This document shows positions 12,961 to 25,400 of a stretch of 64,000 nt of DNA, piece by piece (the first letter of the stretch is position 1; the number at the start of each line of letters is the position of its first letter). The notes under the pieces are model-generated. The model ran no database searches and had not been told where the DNA came from. It saw only the letters and a program-made list of their open reading frames with translations. The DNA is from Platycnemis pennipes. Taxonomy: Eukaryota > Arthropoda > Insecta > Odonata > Platycnemididae. The DNA is taken from positions 54,540,609 to 54,604,608 of the forward strand of contig OW121854.1 in NCBI GenBank assembly GCA_933228895.1, read 5' to 3'. A program made the translations under genes and the position numbers.

Positions 12961-15029
12961 AACTTGGTAGTAATTTTTCTTCTACGTACATTTACATAAA
13001 AAATATCTTCTTATTAATACAACAATATAAATTACTATTTGAGGTGTTTGAGGTAATACTAATGCTGCTACTGATGTTAGCATCGTTCCCATATCGAAAA
13101 TATTTGGTTCATACCCCGAAGTGGGAAATTGGGTGTTTTTACCAGTAAATTTATGGTTAGATTTTCTGGTCACTACTCTGAGAAAAAATGTGTCTGAACA
13201 TGTAGGAGTACACACAAAAACAAAGTTATGATTCCAAGTGACTTTCATATGTTTATCATTTATTTATTTTACATAGTTTTAAAACTAAAACTATTTAAAT
13301 GAAAGTTTATGCAGTGTTCAAAAGATGAATATTTTATGGATTTATACCGTATTCCGGAGTGAACCGTTTTCTAAATTGTTGTCTTTTGAGACACAAGAAC
13401 GTGATAAAAAACAAAAATGATCTTTAGCAAAAATATGAGTAGCAAGATGAAAATAAATGGTGATACAATTGCTCTTCAAATATACAGTAGATGGTGTGAA
13501 TAGGCGCAACCGAGCGAAGAGTACCTACCTGGTTTAAGTAGTCTAATGAGAACAAAATTTGCTCTAATTGTAATAAAATTCATTAATACGTACACGTAGG
13601 AAGTTCATTGACGCCACCAGGCGCCAATGTCATGAAGTTGAAGAATTGAGACAAACATAACATAAATAAAACGCGATACCATTCCCAAAAAACTGAATCT
13701 GGCCTTATTGTCAGCAATGGACAGACATTTGTATGCACCCCCCTTCTAACCTCATATATTTCTTCTGGACTGAAAGTTCCTAAATAAAATTCTTATTTTT
13801 GTAAAGGCCCAGGTAGAGTCCAGGCAGTAATTAGATGTTTATATTGGTTAAAATTACATTTATGGTTCCGATAGTAACTTGGAGCCATAACTAGCTCCAT
13901 AACGCAAGTTTGATTTCGCCCCTTCTTAAAAAATGTAAAAATTTCTTAATACTATTTGTAATTATTATATTTCTCCCTTTATTTAAATTTCAACGGGCAC
14001 CTTCAGCTAGATTATTACATATTTTACTACATTATAACAAGGGTAAAATATCTAGTTATCCGATACTGTTCCAATTTCCATGTCTTCACTACATAAATAA
14101 AATTCTAAATCTATTACTATTATCGTAGCTCTCTAATGGATATTTCATAGAATATTTTTCTATATCAAATACACCTTATGTTTTAATCCACTATAAATAA
14201 ATGGAAATCAATCCTTCTAAAAGTCATCTTCGGTTGATAGGAAGTTTATAATAATGGTCAAAGAGTATTGCTTCATTTGAGACCATTTACATGTTTTTGA
14301 CAATTGAACACAGTACATTCTTTAAATAAAATTTTTCCAAAGGAATATGGAACATTAAACCGATGAAATCTCATTTAAGGTCCCAACATGTTACTTCAGT
14401 TTTCCTCTGAAGTGTAAAATTAGACTTTCGTTTCTACAAGTGGTCTACATAAGCCCTTAAGAAAAAATGATGTACCTATTGTTTTATTAGTCATACTTCT
14501 CAGTTCCTCTTTAAATATATTCAAGTAAATAGAGATAAATATATAAATCGTAATTGACAAATAATACGTATTTTATTCGAATGAATGGCTTTATATGTTT
14601 AAGTAAAAAATGCACTAAACATATAGAATAGAGGCCAATGGAAAGATAAGGGTTTCAATATAAATTGAAAAGTATTTAGCCATATGAGTCTCTATGAGAA
14701 GTCCAATTTTATGCAACCAGCGTCTTAGAATGTGGAGTTCAAGTAACACGGTCTCCGAAACATATCTAATAGCAAATCGATGCATCTATATAAGATGATG
14801 CATTGTCCCCATCCAACTGTTGCTTATAGTTATTTTTTTGAAAATTATATGAACTAACGAGAGTATCGTCATATTTATTTGATGACGATCACATGGGGTG
14901 CCATATTTTCTCAATAAGTGCAGACTCACATATTACAAGTTACCTACATTTAATAAAGTTTGACATGGTAAATAATGGGCCTTTAGTATGTTCATCACCT
15001 TTCCTAAGCGTGCTTTTATAGTTTTGAGA
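12961..15029. other. AT-rich DNA, nothing recognised
   Basis: AT-rich spacer. A short stem, GGAGC with GCTCC, lies near 13880-13897 but is too small to interpret. No gene or repeat end was seen. Confidence 0.4.
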
Positions 15030-15460
15030 CTCATTTCACGATTCTCATCTCAAATTTTCAGTCAACCACGTGCTCCCCTATGTGAAGCCTCTTCATGCTT
15101 TCTCATCCATGACAAGGGTTCATTTATCCAGGGTTGTCCCTGCTGCCTTCCAGTTCTCATTCTCGTCTTTCATTCTTCTTTCTTCGCCTAAATTCCTGTC
15201 ATCATTCCCGCTCTTAACTTCAGCGCTCCAGCCTCAATCCGTCGCCTCTAAGTTTAGCCCGTGTCCTTCTTTCCTCGCTGAACTCAACCTCAGCCTCGCA
15301 CTTCTTAACCCCAGCCATCTTCTGCGACGTACCCCAGTCACTTCCCTTTCAGCCTTCGCAGCCTCACAGCTCTCTCTCAATACCCTCTCTCTGTTTCTCA
15401 ATCTATTCTCTCCCCTTACTACCTTTACCCACCCCTCTTCCCACTCTCAAACTCTGTAGA
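15030..15460. other. C/T-rich island
   Basis: Plus-strand pyrimidine-rich tract. Frame 15070-15459 encodes a Ser/Leu/Pro-rich string with no domain. Judged non-coding. Confidence 0.45.
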
Positions 15461-18400
15461 GAGAGATAGGCGCCGGCTCTGATTCGCTAGAATTGCTCCT
15501 TCTCACGAAAATCTTTTGAAGAACTGCTCCAAAAGTGCTGAAAGGAAGACGTAATTACTTAAGTAGTCTTTTGATGGAGGGCAAGTTTTTTTCTACATCG
15601 GTTCAAATATTCTGTGGCCAGTGCACATAGATATAGTAACACGCGACGAAACTAAAAACGCCATAGTAGAGTTTGAACAAATTGCTCCCTAGCTATGAAA
15701 TATATCTGGCATAGGCAGTAATTTGCCGTAATCATCACTACGGAGCCACATATATTGCTTCCGGAATAAAAAAAGCAAATTACAAATGAAATGAACTCCA
15801 CTTGGAATTTCCCATGGATACTTACCAAGAACACAAGCATTCATTCGGCAAATTCCGTTTCACTGAACTATTTGCTAAGATGTGGCTGCTGAGCGATCTA
15901 ACTTTGAAGAATGCCGAATGAGCAGATTGAATGTTTGAATGACCTTAACGTATCTGATTTTGTAAATTCCCAACCTATTTTTGGCAATGCTATGGGTCAA
16001 AATGAATTGAAAAATTGCGGGTTAGATTATAGGAGGAAATCAGGTACTAAAGCTTTTCAAACACTTTTTTTAATTTTGACAAACTCAAGAAGAATTATTT
16101 TTATTATTATTTTATTAAATTAAATATATTTCAAAGACCACGAACTGGCCGCGGGAAATTCTCTCAAATTAAGGTTAATTTAAAATTTATTGTGAATGAA
16201 GTAACATGCTTATCTTATCATCTTTACCACGCTGATCATAAAATGTATTCGTCGTACTACAATACAACGACGTAGTAGTGTTTCCGTTCCACAGAAATCT
16301 CATTATTTTACCTTTTGTTTTCTATACCCTTGCGCTTTATACTGCATTGCCTAACATAAAGGTTAAATTAAATTTTATCAAGTTTAACTGTTATTTGTTC
16401 GATAGAACGTTTAACTTATATACTAGAATAGTAGTCTTTTTTGAAACTCTTGTTGAACTCCTATTCCACATTTGTTTGCTTTATTGGTTCCATAAAATTT
16501 GGCATTCCACCGGGAAAACCTCCGGAGTTATCGCAGCACCCATTTCCGAAGCGGAAGCAAACTTTCAACAACCTACCTCGCTATACTAGACAAAAACGAG
16601 CAATGCAGAGGCTTAGAAAGAAGAAAATCTACTAGGGGGACCAAACAAGTTACAAAAGAGTATTCATGAATATTCCACCAGCTTTACCACTCAAGGGTTA
16701 GAAACTCTCAGAATGATATAATTCCATTTTAAAAAGTTTAATTTTACCACGGGGTAAGGTTCTTTTAACACTGTACAAAACCTAATCCAGCACTAAATAT
16801 ATAAAACTTCTATACCCATTATATTTGTTTTTCTGTTTATGAACTGAAATTGGCTATCAATATCTTGAAATAAAATTTAAAAAAATGTAATCCGCAAAAT
16901 TTCATTTTTGACAAAAGAGAAAAAATAATTTTAAGTATTAATTTTAAAAAGTTGCTCCAAGTTCCGGTGTAGAAAATAAATGAGTTTGAACATAAAACTG
17001 CAGAAGGGTGAATATCAGTACTTATGAAGCGTGCGAGGTACTCCTTTCGGAAACCTGAAGATTAATTCCCTCGCGAAGGCTCATTATAATGACAGCGATG
17101 TTTTCGGCACGCGAAAAGGCTTTTAAACATGCTCTAGTTTTCATAGCGCAGCTGGTTGAAGGAAATAACCTCTGATTTGCTACGCTAGGCTAAAATAGGG
17201 AAAATTCCGTGAGTGTATCCGAGATTGGAACGACTTTGATGAATGACGAAAAAACTCCACAGGATAGTCAAAGACATTCAAACAACAGGATGTTGCAAAC
17301 CTTGCGTGTATTTCAACGCCGCAAATAAGGATATTAATGAAAGGAAATGATACAGCAATGATCGTAATAAACCGTGATCCATAATGAAATTTTTAATCAA
17401 GCCACGTACGCCACTAGTTTAGAAATACATGTAGAAATTTTGACAAAGTGATCTTGTCAAAGCTACCAAATTTCAATAGGCTCTCTGGTGGAAAATAAGG
17501 AGAATTTCTGAAATATCTAAACTTAGAGATTTACTTCAGAAATTTTATTACTGTGGATATTGAATGATTACACTATGGCACATAACAGAGAATTTTAACG
17601 CCAAAAATATGAAGCTATAAATTCTGGTCTCCGTAGTGAATAGAATGCCATATGTGGATACGAAAAACTTGGGACAGGCATTTAAAATATAATTTCTTAT
17701 GAACTGCATTAAAAATAAAGCGCCAATGACTTTTCAGACCGATTTGAACGCCCAATAATTAAACTCATTTGATTTCGAATTCTGGAAGTAATATATATTA
17801 TATCAATATCTTAGTCTACTAACCTAATTTTTTCTTATTTAATGAAAAATATACGGAGTATATGCGCAGGAGAAGCATAATTAAGGGTTTTACATTATTT
17901 AATTTATTTATGAACGTGTGTAGGTTGCTACATTGAAGAATCAATAATCAAATCGAGATGATGCAAAATGAATTTAATTTAATCTTGAATAGTCATTTAA
18001 TTGGTATAATAATAATTTTAAAGCATTCATTCAATACGATCAACGTGCCTTGAGTTAATTGAGTTTATGTTTCAATATGACCAATTTACGAATACAACTA
18101 CCTCGCCACAAACATTTGAAACAACACGTAACAAGTATTGATTTGTCAAAGATAATAATTAGCAGAAACATAAAAAATTTGCTAAGTATATGGATAGAAA
18201 ACTTTGAAGAAAGAAGAAGCGGACTGGAGTCATTCTTCTTCAATATAGCGACCAAAAAACTACTTCAAAGGAAATTTATATATTTTCCGGCCAAAACTGC
18301 AAAAAATTATTCTAAATCCAGGTCTAACAGGTTTAGAAATCTTATATACTAAAGATTTTTTTTAAAAATAGAGTATATATTACAGTACAAAGAATAAAAG

Positions 18401-19315
18401 GTGGCGTATAAATGAGAATTTGGGTTTAAGCGGCACGATTGCTTCCTTATTCTAACATACTTTTCAGTGTCAATGGCTTAACATGGGATATGAACCTAAG
18501 AATCCAAGACCTTTGGAAAACAAGATCCGGATGAAGATTAGCAAAAGACTTTAAGGAACTCTGTTTGGATTCTGAAACCTGTCTCAACAATTTAGATGAC
18601 CGAATTTTGAAAGTCAGTTGACGTCTGGACCCATCTTCTTGTTCACACGGAATCATTGCAATACTTATATTCCCAAAAGGTAGTCAATACAAGCCTTCAG
18701 GCATCACATGGTTTTCATGAATTGCACGGTTAGAAAGATTGAAAATGCTCACCAGGCAAAGGAGGTGTAACGACATTAGGAGTTCCTTAAAATTCCCTAG
18801 TAGGTATACCCTAAATACGGAGAAGATTTTCTTATGTATCCAGGTGCATTAATTTCTTATTTATTCGCTACATTTCACCAGAAGCATAAAGAATATAGAA
18901 TAATATTTGTGTTCCTTCACAAAATTTTAAGGTTGATCAATCTTTTCATCCATGGGAAAGAAACATTAAATATGTTCGTCACCATGCCCATTGCTTAATT
19001 TCAAAGTCCACCATCGAATGACACAGGTATGCGATATGAGGGGTTTTGAACTACAGGCATCGATTAAACAAGTACTATTCGATCGATGAGAATAGCTACT
19101 AACTCATCCTGTCAACGTTTTTAGATAACGAGCTGAGTGCTTGAGTCAGAATACTCTGGCATAATTATGGGAAAGCAAAATTATCACATACAGTATTTGA
19201 CAGCTTTTAGACAGAATAAAACTGGATTACGGGAACAGGGAGCAAGTAAATATACACGAGAGAAAAAAGGGCGATACCTACATATATATGATGGAACGTG
19301 AGCTTCAAGGTAAAG
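15461..19315. other. Long AT-rich stretch, nothing recognised
   Basis: Nearly 4 kb of AT-rich sequence. Frames at 16278-16589 (plus, hydrophobic), 18059-18352 (plus) and 18447-18656 (minus) show no recognisable motif. No transposon terminus was found. Confidence 0.4.
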
Positions 19316-19560
19316 AAAAGTGAGGAATGGTGGAGGAGAAAAAGAAGAGAAAGGGAGAAAGAGAAGGAGAGAACGTAAATGGAAGCTCAAGATGCTCATT
19401 TAATGGTTCAAGGAATCAGTCGGGAGACGGAAATCGTCAACCGGGATTCCTGGGGAAAAGGCTTAGGTGTCATAATAATGGGCGTCTTTGGGGAATCAGC
19501 TGGGAAGGGATTCCTAAAATCGGAGTGAAAAAAAAACTTTGACGACGAAAGAGAGAAATA
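19316..19560. other. Purine-rich (A/G) tract
   Basis: The plus strand is rich in GGAGAAAGAG-type runs, the reverse-strand equivalent of the C/T-rich islands elsewhere. No gene was recognised. Confidence 0.4.
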
Positions 19561-19883
19561 TGAGGGAGGTCGGTCGGCATGCAGATATATTGGGAAAATT
19601 ATGCTAACTGCATTAATGGGTAAAATAAGTGAGGAGGAAAGAAGCATGTGAGTGAGGTTTGAAAGGATGCCTCATATTAAAGCTAAAACTATGAAATATT
19701 AACAGATTTATGCATAAAGGCGGTAGATGATGATACGTTCACAAAATAGAAACTTAGCATTCTATGTGCTCATTAGGTATTATGACCTTCAGCAGGAATA
19801 TTTTTCATAATTTATTACAATCTCGCGAACGGGCAGATTAACCCTCGCTACCTGTTACTAAAAAAATCACGTCCTCCCTACTT

Positions 19884-19901
19884 GGGGTCTGTTTTGACCC
19901 C
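19884..19901. repeat. Subterminal palindrome, piggyBac left end
   Basis: GGGGTC, six bases, GACCCC. It is the first of three copies in the element and lies 42 bases inside the left TTAA. Such palindromes near transposon ends are candidate transposase binding sites. That role is inferred. Confidence 0.6.
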
Positions 19902-20274
19902 ATCGTGAATTTTAATTATTTTAAGTGATAATATTATTCCAATGACTCATATTCATTCGTATTTTAATTAAATACATTTCAGATAAATTAACAGAAAAAC
20001 ATTACAGTATAATATGCATTGCATAATTTAGAAAAAAATATTATAATTATTTAGATGGCACTCATAGTATAGTCTTGAATAATGAGGATTAAATTACCTA
20101 AATACGTATTTAAGTACATAGTTTAAATATCTGAATACAATATAATATTTAAAATATTTAAACATTTGCAGCATAGTGCGAACACGTGATGACCAATTAC
20201 AAAATTTCATGACTCAAAAGAATTGTGCCAAATTTTAAATCTGAAATCTCCATCTACACACTCACTAATGTCAC

Positions 20275-21110
20275 ATTGCAGACGCTTCTTTGTTGAACAT
20301 GATCACCTTACACGTATCTGTTGCAAGCATTAGAAAGATTATTGGTTGTTTGTCTCTCTTACGAGGGCAAATGGAACATCTGCCACCCATTTTCTGGACA
20401 CAATTTCTCGGTCATTTACTAGCAGAATACCGCAAATCCCAGCAATTTCGATCGCAGTCCAAAATCTATTTTTTTGGCATCCGGTTTTTCCTACTCAGCG
20501 ATGAATTTCAGGTGCTAACATTTCTTTTGCTGATTCTAAAAGGAATCGCAGCCTAGAATTTTTTTCCCGCGGAAAGAGGGGTATTTTCTCGAATACATGT
20601 GGTATGCATTTATACCTGCAAGATCTACGATAGCAAAAAAAATAGCCAATGGCCATTTTCTAGTCCCTCTTTTTACAGAATAATTTGATCTACAGTATGC
20701 ACACCGAATTTTGCAGAGTTGTAATACAAAATCACTTACCGTTTATTCTTTTCAGAGCAACAAATTTCAAATGCCTTTTGTTTAGAAGACCATAAAAACC
20801 GGCGTCCTACCTGATGATATTCCTGGATAATACTTTTTCCAGTCGACTTTGGTTCTATAGCATCCCATTTTATTTTTCCTTCCTCACTCCCCGTGGATCG
20901 TCTTCTTTGATACATACGCCTAGGATTTCCTCATGAAGCTCGTCCTCCTTCTGGTCCCTTATTTCCACCTCCCTGTTGCCTGCCTCTGCTTTACTTCCAT
21001 CACTCTCATTTTGAATGTTTTCTTCGTCGTTAATCTTTCGATTCTAATAAATCGTTAACGGCTTCGTTCTCGCTGTATCCAGGAGAAAATTTGACTCTAA
21101 GGACTGCCAT
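20275..21110 (-). pseudogene. piggyBac transposase remnant, deleted and frameshifted
   Basis: Read on the minus strand from the ATG at 21110-21108, an N-terminal piece (MAVLRVKFSPGYSENEAV) runs 26 codons to a stop. An acidic Glu/Asp-rich stretch follows in another frame, as is usual near piggyBac N-termini. Next come GVHTVDQ and, after a frameshift, RGTRKWPLAIFFAIVD, which match the VDQ...TRRWP...FF.L.D region near the transposase C-terminal half. The end has RCSICPRKRDK, one half of the cysteine-rich zinc-binding tail, and stops near 20275. The central DDD catalytic region is absent, implying an internal deletion. No intact protein can be made. The family call is strong; the exact subfamily is unknown. 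Confidence 0.8.
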
Positions 21111-21191
21111 AATCAGTTATTGTTCTAGTATGACCGCCAATAATTCCCCATCGGGATCCCCAGTGCGGGATGTACGCTTGAACGAGGAAAG

Positions 21192-21610
21192 ATGTGACTT
21201 CTACAGTCGTCGGAGGAGTGACCACGAGTGACGATTCTCAGCGTAAAAGCCTAGCTCGTATCAGAGGTCAAATACTACGAAGTCAAAATACAAGTGGAGA
21301 AAACAGTGACTGTTCTTTCTTACTTATTGCTGATTACAAAGAAAGCACAGCATTGATGACTCTGTTGATGAGCTCTGCGAAGATAACAGTTAGATTAGAA
21401 GTTGGAGAGCAATGATGGCTTCAAAAATCGTCGGAGGAGCAACCACAAGTTACTAATTCTCTCTATATCAGCTAAGCTCGTTACAGAGGACAAAAATTAC
21501 GAAGTCAAAAAACGTTGACTGTTGCTGATTACAAAGAAAACACACTGTTGACGACGAATCCGCTGTCCGCAGATAATAGTTGGATTAGAAGCTGCAGAGC
21601 AAGTTGAACT
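21192..21610. repeat. Imperfect two-unit tandem duplication inside the piggyBac element
   Basis: Two units of about 200-220 bases (21192-21412 and 21415-21610) share, in order, GTCGGAGGAG, a GAAGTCAAAA block, GCTGATTACAAAGAAA and a TTAGAAG-TG-AGAGCAA block. They differ by several indels. They lie upstream of the transposase ATG on the minus strand, so they are in the element's 5' non-coding region. The duplication is old. Confidence 0.65.
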
Positions 21611-22045
21611 CATAGTATGCTAGCAATCACTTAGCATTATTCAGCTTCTGTTATGCGATGGGGTGAGATGAATGTGATCGACTTATTATGCGTTAGTCTC
21701 CAAGTTCAACCATTTGGAAACTGCTGACATTTAATAGATTTTGAAATTGAATAGCTAAGCCTCTATTTGATTCACTAAGTTGTAACGTTGATACGACTGT
21801 GTATATTACCGAAATATCTACCTTGGTGTCACATGCGAGGGAAATACATCCATAGCTCAGCAATTTCTTCTCTTCTAATAATTTTAACACTCAGTGCATT
21901 ACTCATTTTATCACATAAAATGCTAATATTCTTTCCTTTCATGACAAAGCCATGACAAAAGCTATTATTTATTCAATTGTTTCTAAAGGAAAATGTAAAT
22001 TCATCTCCTTGTACTAAAATACGATCGGGTATATTTTAGTTCCAC

Positions 22046-22074
22046 ATACCCTACCTGGGGTCAAACTTGACCCC
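22046..22074 (+). repeat. Extra internal copy of the piggyBac terminal motif
   Basis: TACCCTACCTGGGGTC followed by six bases and GACCCC repeats the layout of the left end and faces the right end at 22227-22260. The pair would bound a 0.2-kb foldback, so the right end may hold a nested short derivative or a duplicated terminus. No TTAA is found at this internal copy, which favours duplication. Confidence 0.5.
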
Positions 22075-22264
22075 AAGCAAGAAATTAATTTTTTCAAGGC
22101 TTATTGTCAGAAATATTTTAAAAATGAAAAATGGAGTCGATACAAAAGTGTTTTATCGGAGAATTCCTAAAATATGATGCATAAAGCTGTAAAAAGTAAT
22201 GAGTTATTCAACTTTTTCTGTGAGCTGGGGTCAAAAAAGACCCCAGGTAGGTAGGGAGGGTTAA

Positions 22265-22710
22265 ATGAGTTCCAATAGCCTGATCATATAAAAAAAACTA
22301 CACATAAAGATCTAACCTCACCCGAAGAGAAAACATTATCTTTCATTTGATAAGACACATGAGAAACTCAGCATAGGTAAAGATTAAAAATAAGCTGTTT
22401 TCATATATCTGCTAGCATGTGATCTATTCTGCTGGTTTTAAAGAATATTCGTCGTCTGGTACGTCAACACTAATAATTTTGTTCTTGTGTTGTCAACTGA
22501 TTTACTTCAATTAAGGATTAACGTGTATTGCATATGGGTGTGACAGTAATAGAGGAGGTGGATAAAATAGGGGAAAAAGTTTTAGAAATAATATTAAACT
22601 ACTAAAATTTTACTTCCAACTTGAGAGAAATGCCCGTTGGCATCAGGTCAACTTGGAATATTGCCAAGAACAGAGTCATAAAGCTTTAATTTATCAATAT
22701 ATTGCATATT
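22265..22710. other. AT-rich spacer
   Basis: AT-rich DNA between the piggyBac element and the next repeat. Nothing was recognised. Confidence 0.4.
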
Positions 22711-22910
22711 CACTTTAATTTGCATGTGAAAAATTCACCGGGAATTAAACCTCGGTCCTTCGGCTTTCTGGATCACTCTTCAGACCACTACTATCCAGGA
22801 TCGGGTAATTCACAAGGTCCGTGGTTCGATTCCCGGTCCAGGTGAATTTTTCAAATGGCAATTAATGTGAATTTTACCATCGTTCACGCGGCAGGTTAGA
22901 AATATGTACC
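22711..22910 (+). repeat. Foldback element with tRNA-like B box, older copy
   Basis: The right arm (22813-22869) contains GGTTCGATTCCCGGTCC, which fits the pol III B-box consensus of a tRNA T-arm, followed by AGGTGAATTTTTC. The left arm (22711-22762) is its reverse complement with several changes, including loss of a few bases. About 40 bases after the right arm, ending GGCAGGTTAGAAATAT, also match the copy at 28442-28640, so the family extends past the arm. Old, diverged copy of the same family. Confidence 0.65.
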
Positions 22911-23439
22911 ACAATATCTTTCATGGGCGGGTTTTCATCACGTTTAAAAACAGGTATTGTAAAACACAAAGTTTAAAATAAAAGTTTCATACACTAAAGG
23001 TTTTAGTTTATATAGATATATTTATATTTTCCCCTAATAGTCCCGCCATCTATATTTCAGTGCCCATTATATTTGACTCTAGTCTGTGAGTTCCACTAAA
23101 GTTATCCTTTGCTACAATCATTCATGTAAGATCTAAATTCGGATTCACTTCTATCACTTGCTTGTTTCCAATGACGAATCTAAAGCGTCTGTTATAGAAT
23201 TCGTAACGAATCTGACGAAGCATAAATCCAGTTCCAGTCTCTCACAAATTCCATTTTACCTCGGATATCCTTTTAAACTAGCACGGAATAGGTTTCAGTC
23301 CTGTCGGATAGGCGGAAGGATTGATTCATTTAGCTAGTCTAGAGATATTGAGGCGGGAAATTAGGCAGAAGGAGAGCTATGGAAACAGGATGAGGGGTAA
23401 GGGAACAAAATGGACGGTCACATAGACGGTGGGCCCAAT
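22911..23439. other. AT-rich spacer, nothing recognised
   Basis: AT-rich DNA becoming purine-rich near 23330-23430. No gene or repeat end was recognised. Confidence 0.35.
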
Positions 23440-23850
23440 TTAAGGGAATCCTTTGCACCCCTCCCCCTTCCAGAAACGTTTGGGCCGCGCGTAACACACT
23501 GGTTGAGCAGTTACGGTACGGTCGAGAGTAGAGTTCGGTGTTTTTAGGAGTGTCGCAGTACGAATTGGGGTACTCGTGCAGTTTATCTGTAGTGCGGTGG
23601 TCTGGCCGATGTGCAGTGGATAGGAACCCGGGCAGATGTCTCTTTGCCCCCCCTCCCCATCACTTCACTTCCCCTACCCCACGAACGCTCAATGTGTACC
23701 TGACTGCGGTAATTGGGTTTCGCATGGTGGGGAAGGGAGTGTTTTGGGTCTTACCGACGGGGAGCGTGAGGGAGAATCAAGAGAGTCCAAGAGCTGGGAC
23801 GTGACTGAGCGGATTGCGGCCGAAGTCGCGGCCAGGTAGACAATAGCAAA
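23440..23850 (+). promoter_or_regulatory. CpG-rich patch, possible promoter and first exon
   Basis: A sharply CpG-rich stretch in AT-rich surroundings. It contains no microsatellite or known repeat. A good splice donor, CAG followed by GTAGAC, lies at 23835/23836 on the plus strand, just downstream of a CpG-dense segment. An open frame at 23636-23839 runs up to it, but its product has no recognisable motif. It could be a 5' untranslated exon. No TATA box is seen at a useful distance. This is inference from composition and one splice-like site. Confidence 0.25.
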
Positions 23851-25400
23851 CCGTAGTCGAACCATTCTAAAATAGTTTACTGGAAAGTTGAGGGAATGCG
23901 CTTTTAGGAACTAGGCAGATAACAAAATGGATTGGGGAATCGCACTTGTGCTTGGCGGAATAAGGGAAGAAGGAGTTTTCCAGCGAACATAGCAGCTCAG
24001 TAAAATATTCTTGCCCTATTTTTAAATGGTATTTATGAAGGAGTAGGTAGAATATTTAACTGTGTTTATGTTTTTATTTAAAACGGCGTACATAAGAGTC
24101 ATTCTTGCATCCAAGCCTCTCTCGAAATTCAATGCTAAAAAGGCCATTTTGGTACCAAAGATAAAAATTAAAGTGTATTTTCCGTAACGTTTTTCTGCAT
24201 TCAAAATTTCTGCTATGAAATTTATTTTAAATTTGACCATTCCACGCTATTCAGTGACTTGAATGGCAGTGAATGAGACTTAAGCAGCAAATAAAATCAT
24301 ATGGAATAGCTAAAAGAAAACATATTAAACGAGAGCTTTCAAGTACTTTCACATCGCTTTAAATGATCAGCTTGCATTAATTTTAACAAAGCACTTTAAA
24401 GCCATATTTTCTGTTGTCAGGATAAACTCATTCGCACAGTAAAATCAGTCTTTCATAAAACAGACCAGCTGTCTTAGATTATGTATGAAAATTATATGAC
24501 AGTAACCTCTAAACCCACATGACTATTTACGATTTTTGCTATCAGGACGATAATCTGGTGTCGAAGTGCTCAAACGAAAAAGAATGACAAGCTTTGGCAG
24601 AGTGACAAATCGGATATGACATGGAAATCGAAAAAATTGGCGATGGATAGAACTTAATCAACTACCTGCCACTTGTATATGGGAGAAAAAATCTTTCCTT
24701 GAATTGTATTATTTTTATTTATAATCCTTGAAGGATATTTCAGAAATCTTTATACAGAAGTTATCCCACCGAAATGTATAATATATTTTTATAAATGCCA
24801 ATCTAAGACGTCAAATTTTGGATTAAAAGCTTATGTCAGCTAGCATTTTTTTCAGGTCTTCAATATAGCAAAATCATTCCAATCTCACCGCGGATGTTAT
24901 TTACTCATTCTCAGTACACAAGTTCAAATAATAAATGCTGATCCAGTAATCCTTTATCCTCAGTGTCAAATAGAAATTTAGGCTTTAAATTCCGATTCGA
25001 AAGAGTGTTGACTGCAATAATAATTGCATGTACAGTCTTTTGAATAAATAAGTACAAGCAATTATGTCCTCTGTTTACTCTTTCATAAACACCATTTAAA
25101 CATGTGGTAATAATATTTTACAGAAACTTTCTCTGACTAAAATTGCTTGCTAAACTACTCGGAGAGGTTACTATTATGCTTTCTAGCGAAACAGAGTACA
25201 ACAATGCAGAACCCATTTCTGATAATGTTTTCCAACATTTTTAAAGTGGATTTTTTCAGCAAAGAATGCTTTCTCATCAGCGGTCAGTAAAAAAAGGGTA
25301 CCGTAGAAAAAGGAGAAATAGACACCTGCATTTATCATTTATGGGGCATTTCATTATTTTACATTCTCATGCAAAAGCAGGAATCCATACAACAGGCATG
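23851..25400. other. AT-rich DNA, nothing recognised
   Basis: AT-rich spacer. Frame 24022-24240 (minus) is short and without motifs. Confidence 0.4.

Larger units (their letters stand above)
19838..22264 (-). mobile_element. piggyBac-family DNA transposon, decayed
   Basis: The element is bounded by TTAA at 19838-19841 and 22261-22264, the target site of the piggyBac superfamily. Its ends are related inverted sequences: the left starts CCCTCGCTACCTG and the right, read inward, starts CCCTCCCTACCTACCTG. Each is followed by a GGGGTC-N6-GACCCC palindrome (19884-19901 and 22227-22244). A third such palindrome sits inside the right end at 22057-22074. The body holds a broken minus-strand transposase remnant with piggyBac hallmarks. 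Length between the TTAA sites is 2419 bp. The catalytic core is missing, so the copy is non-autonomous. It was probably mobilised or decayed in place rather than domesticated. Confidence 0.85.
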
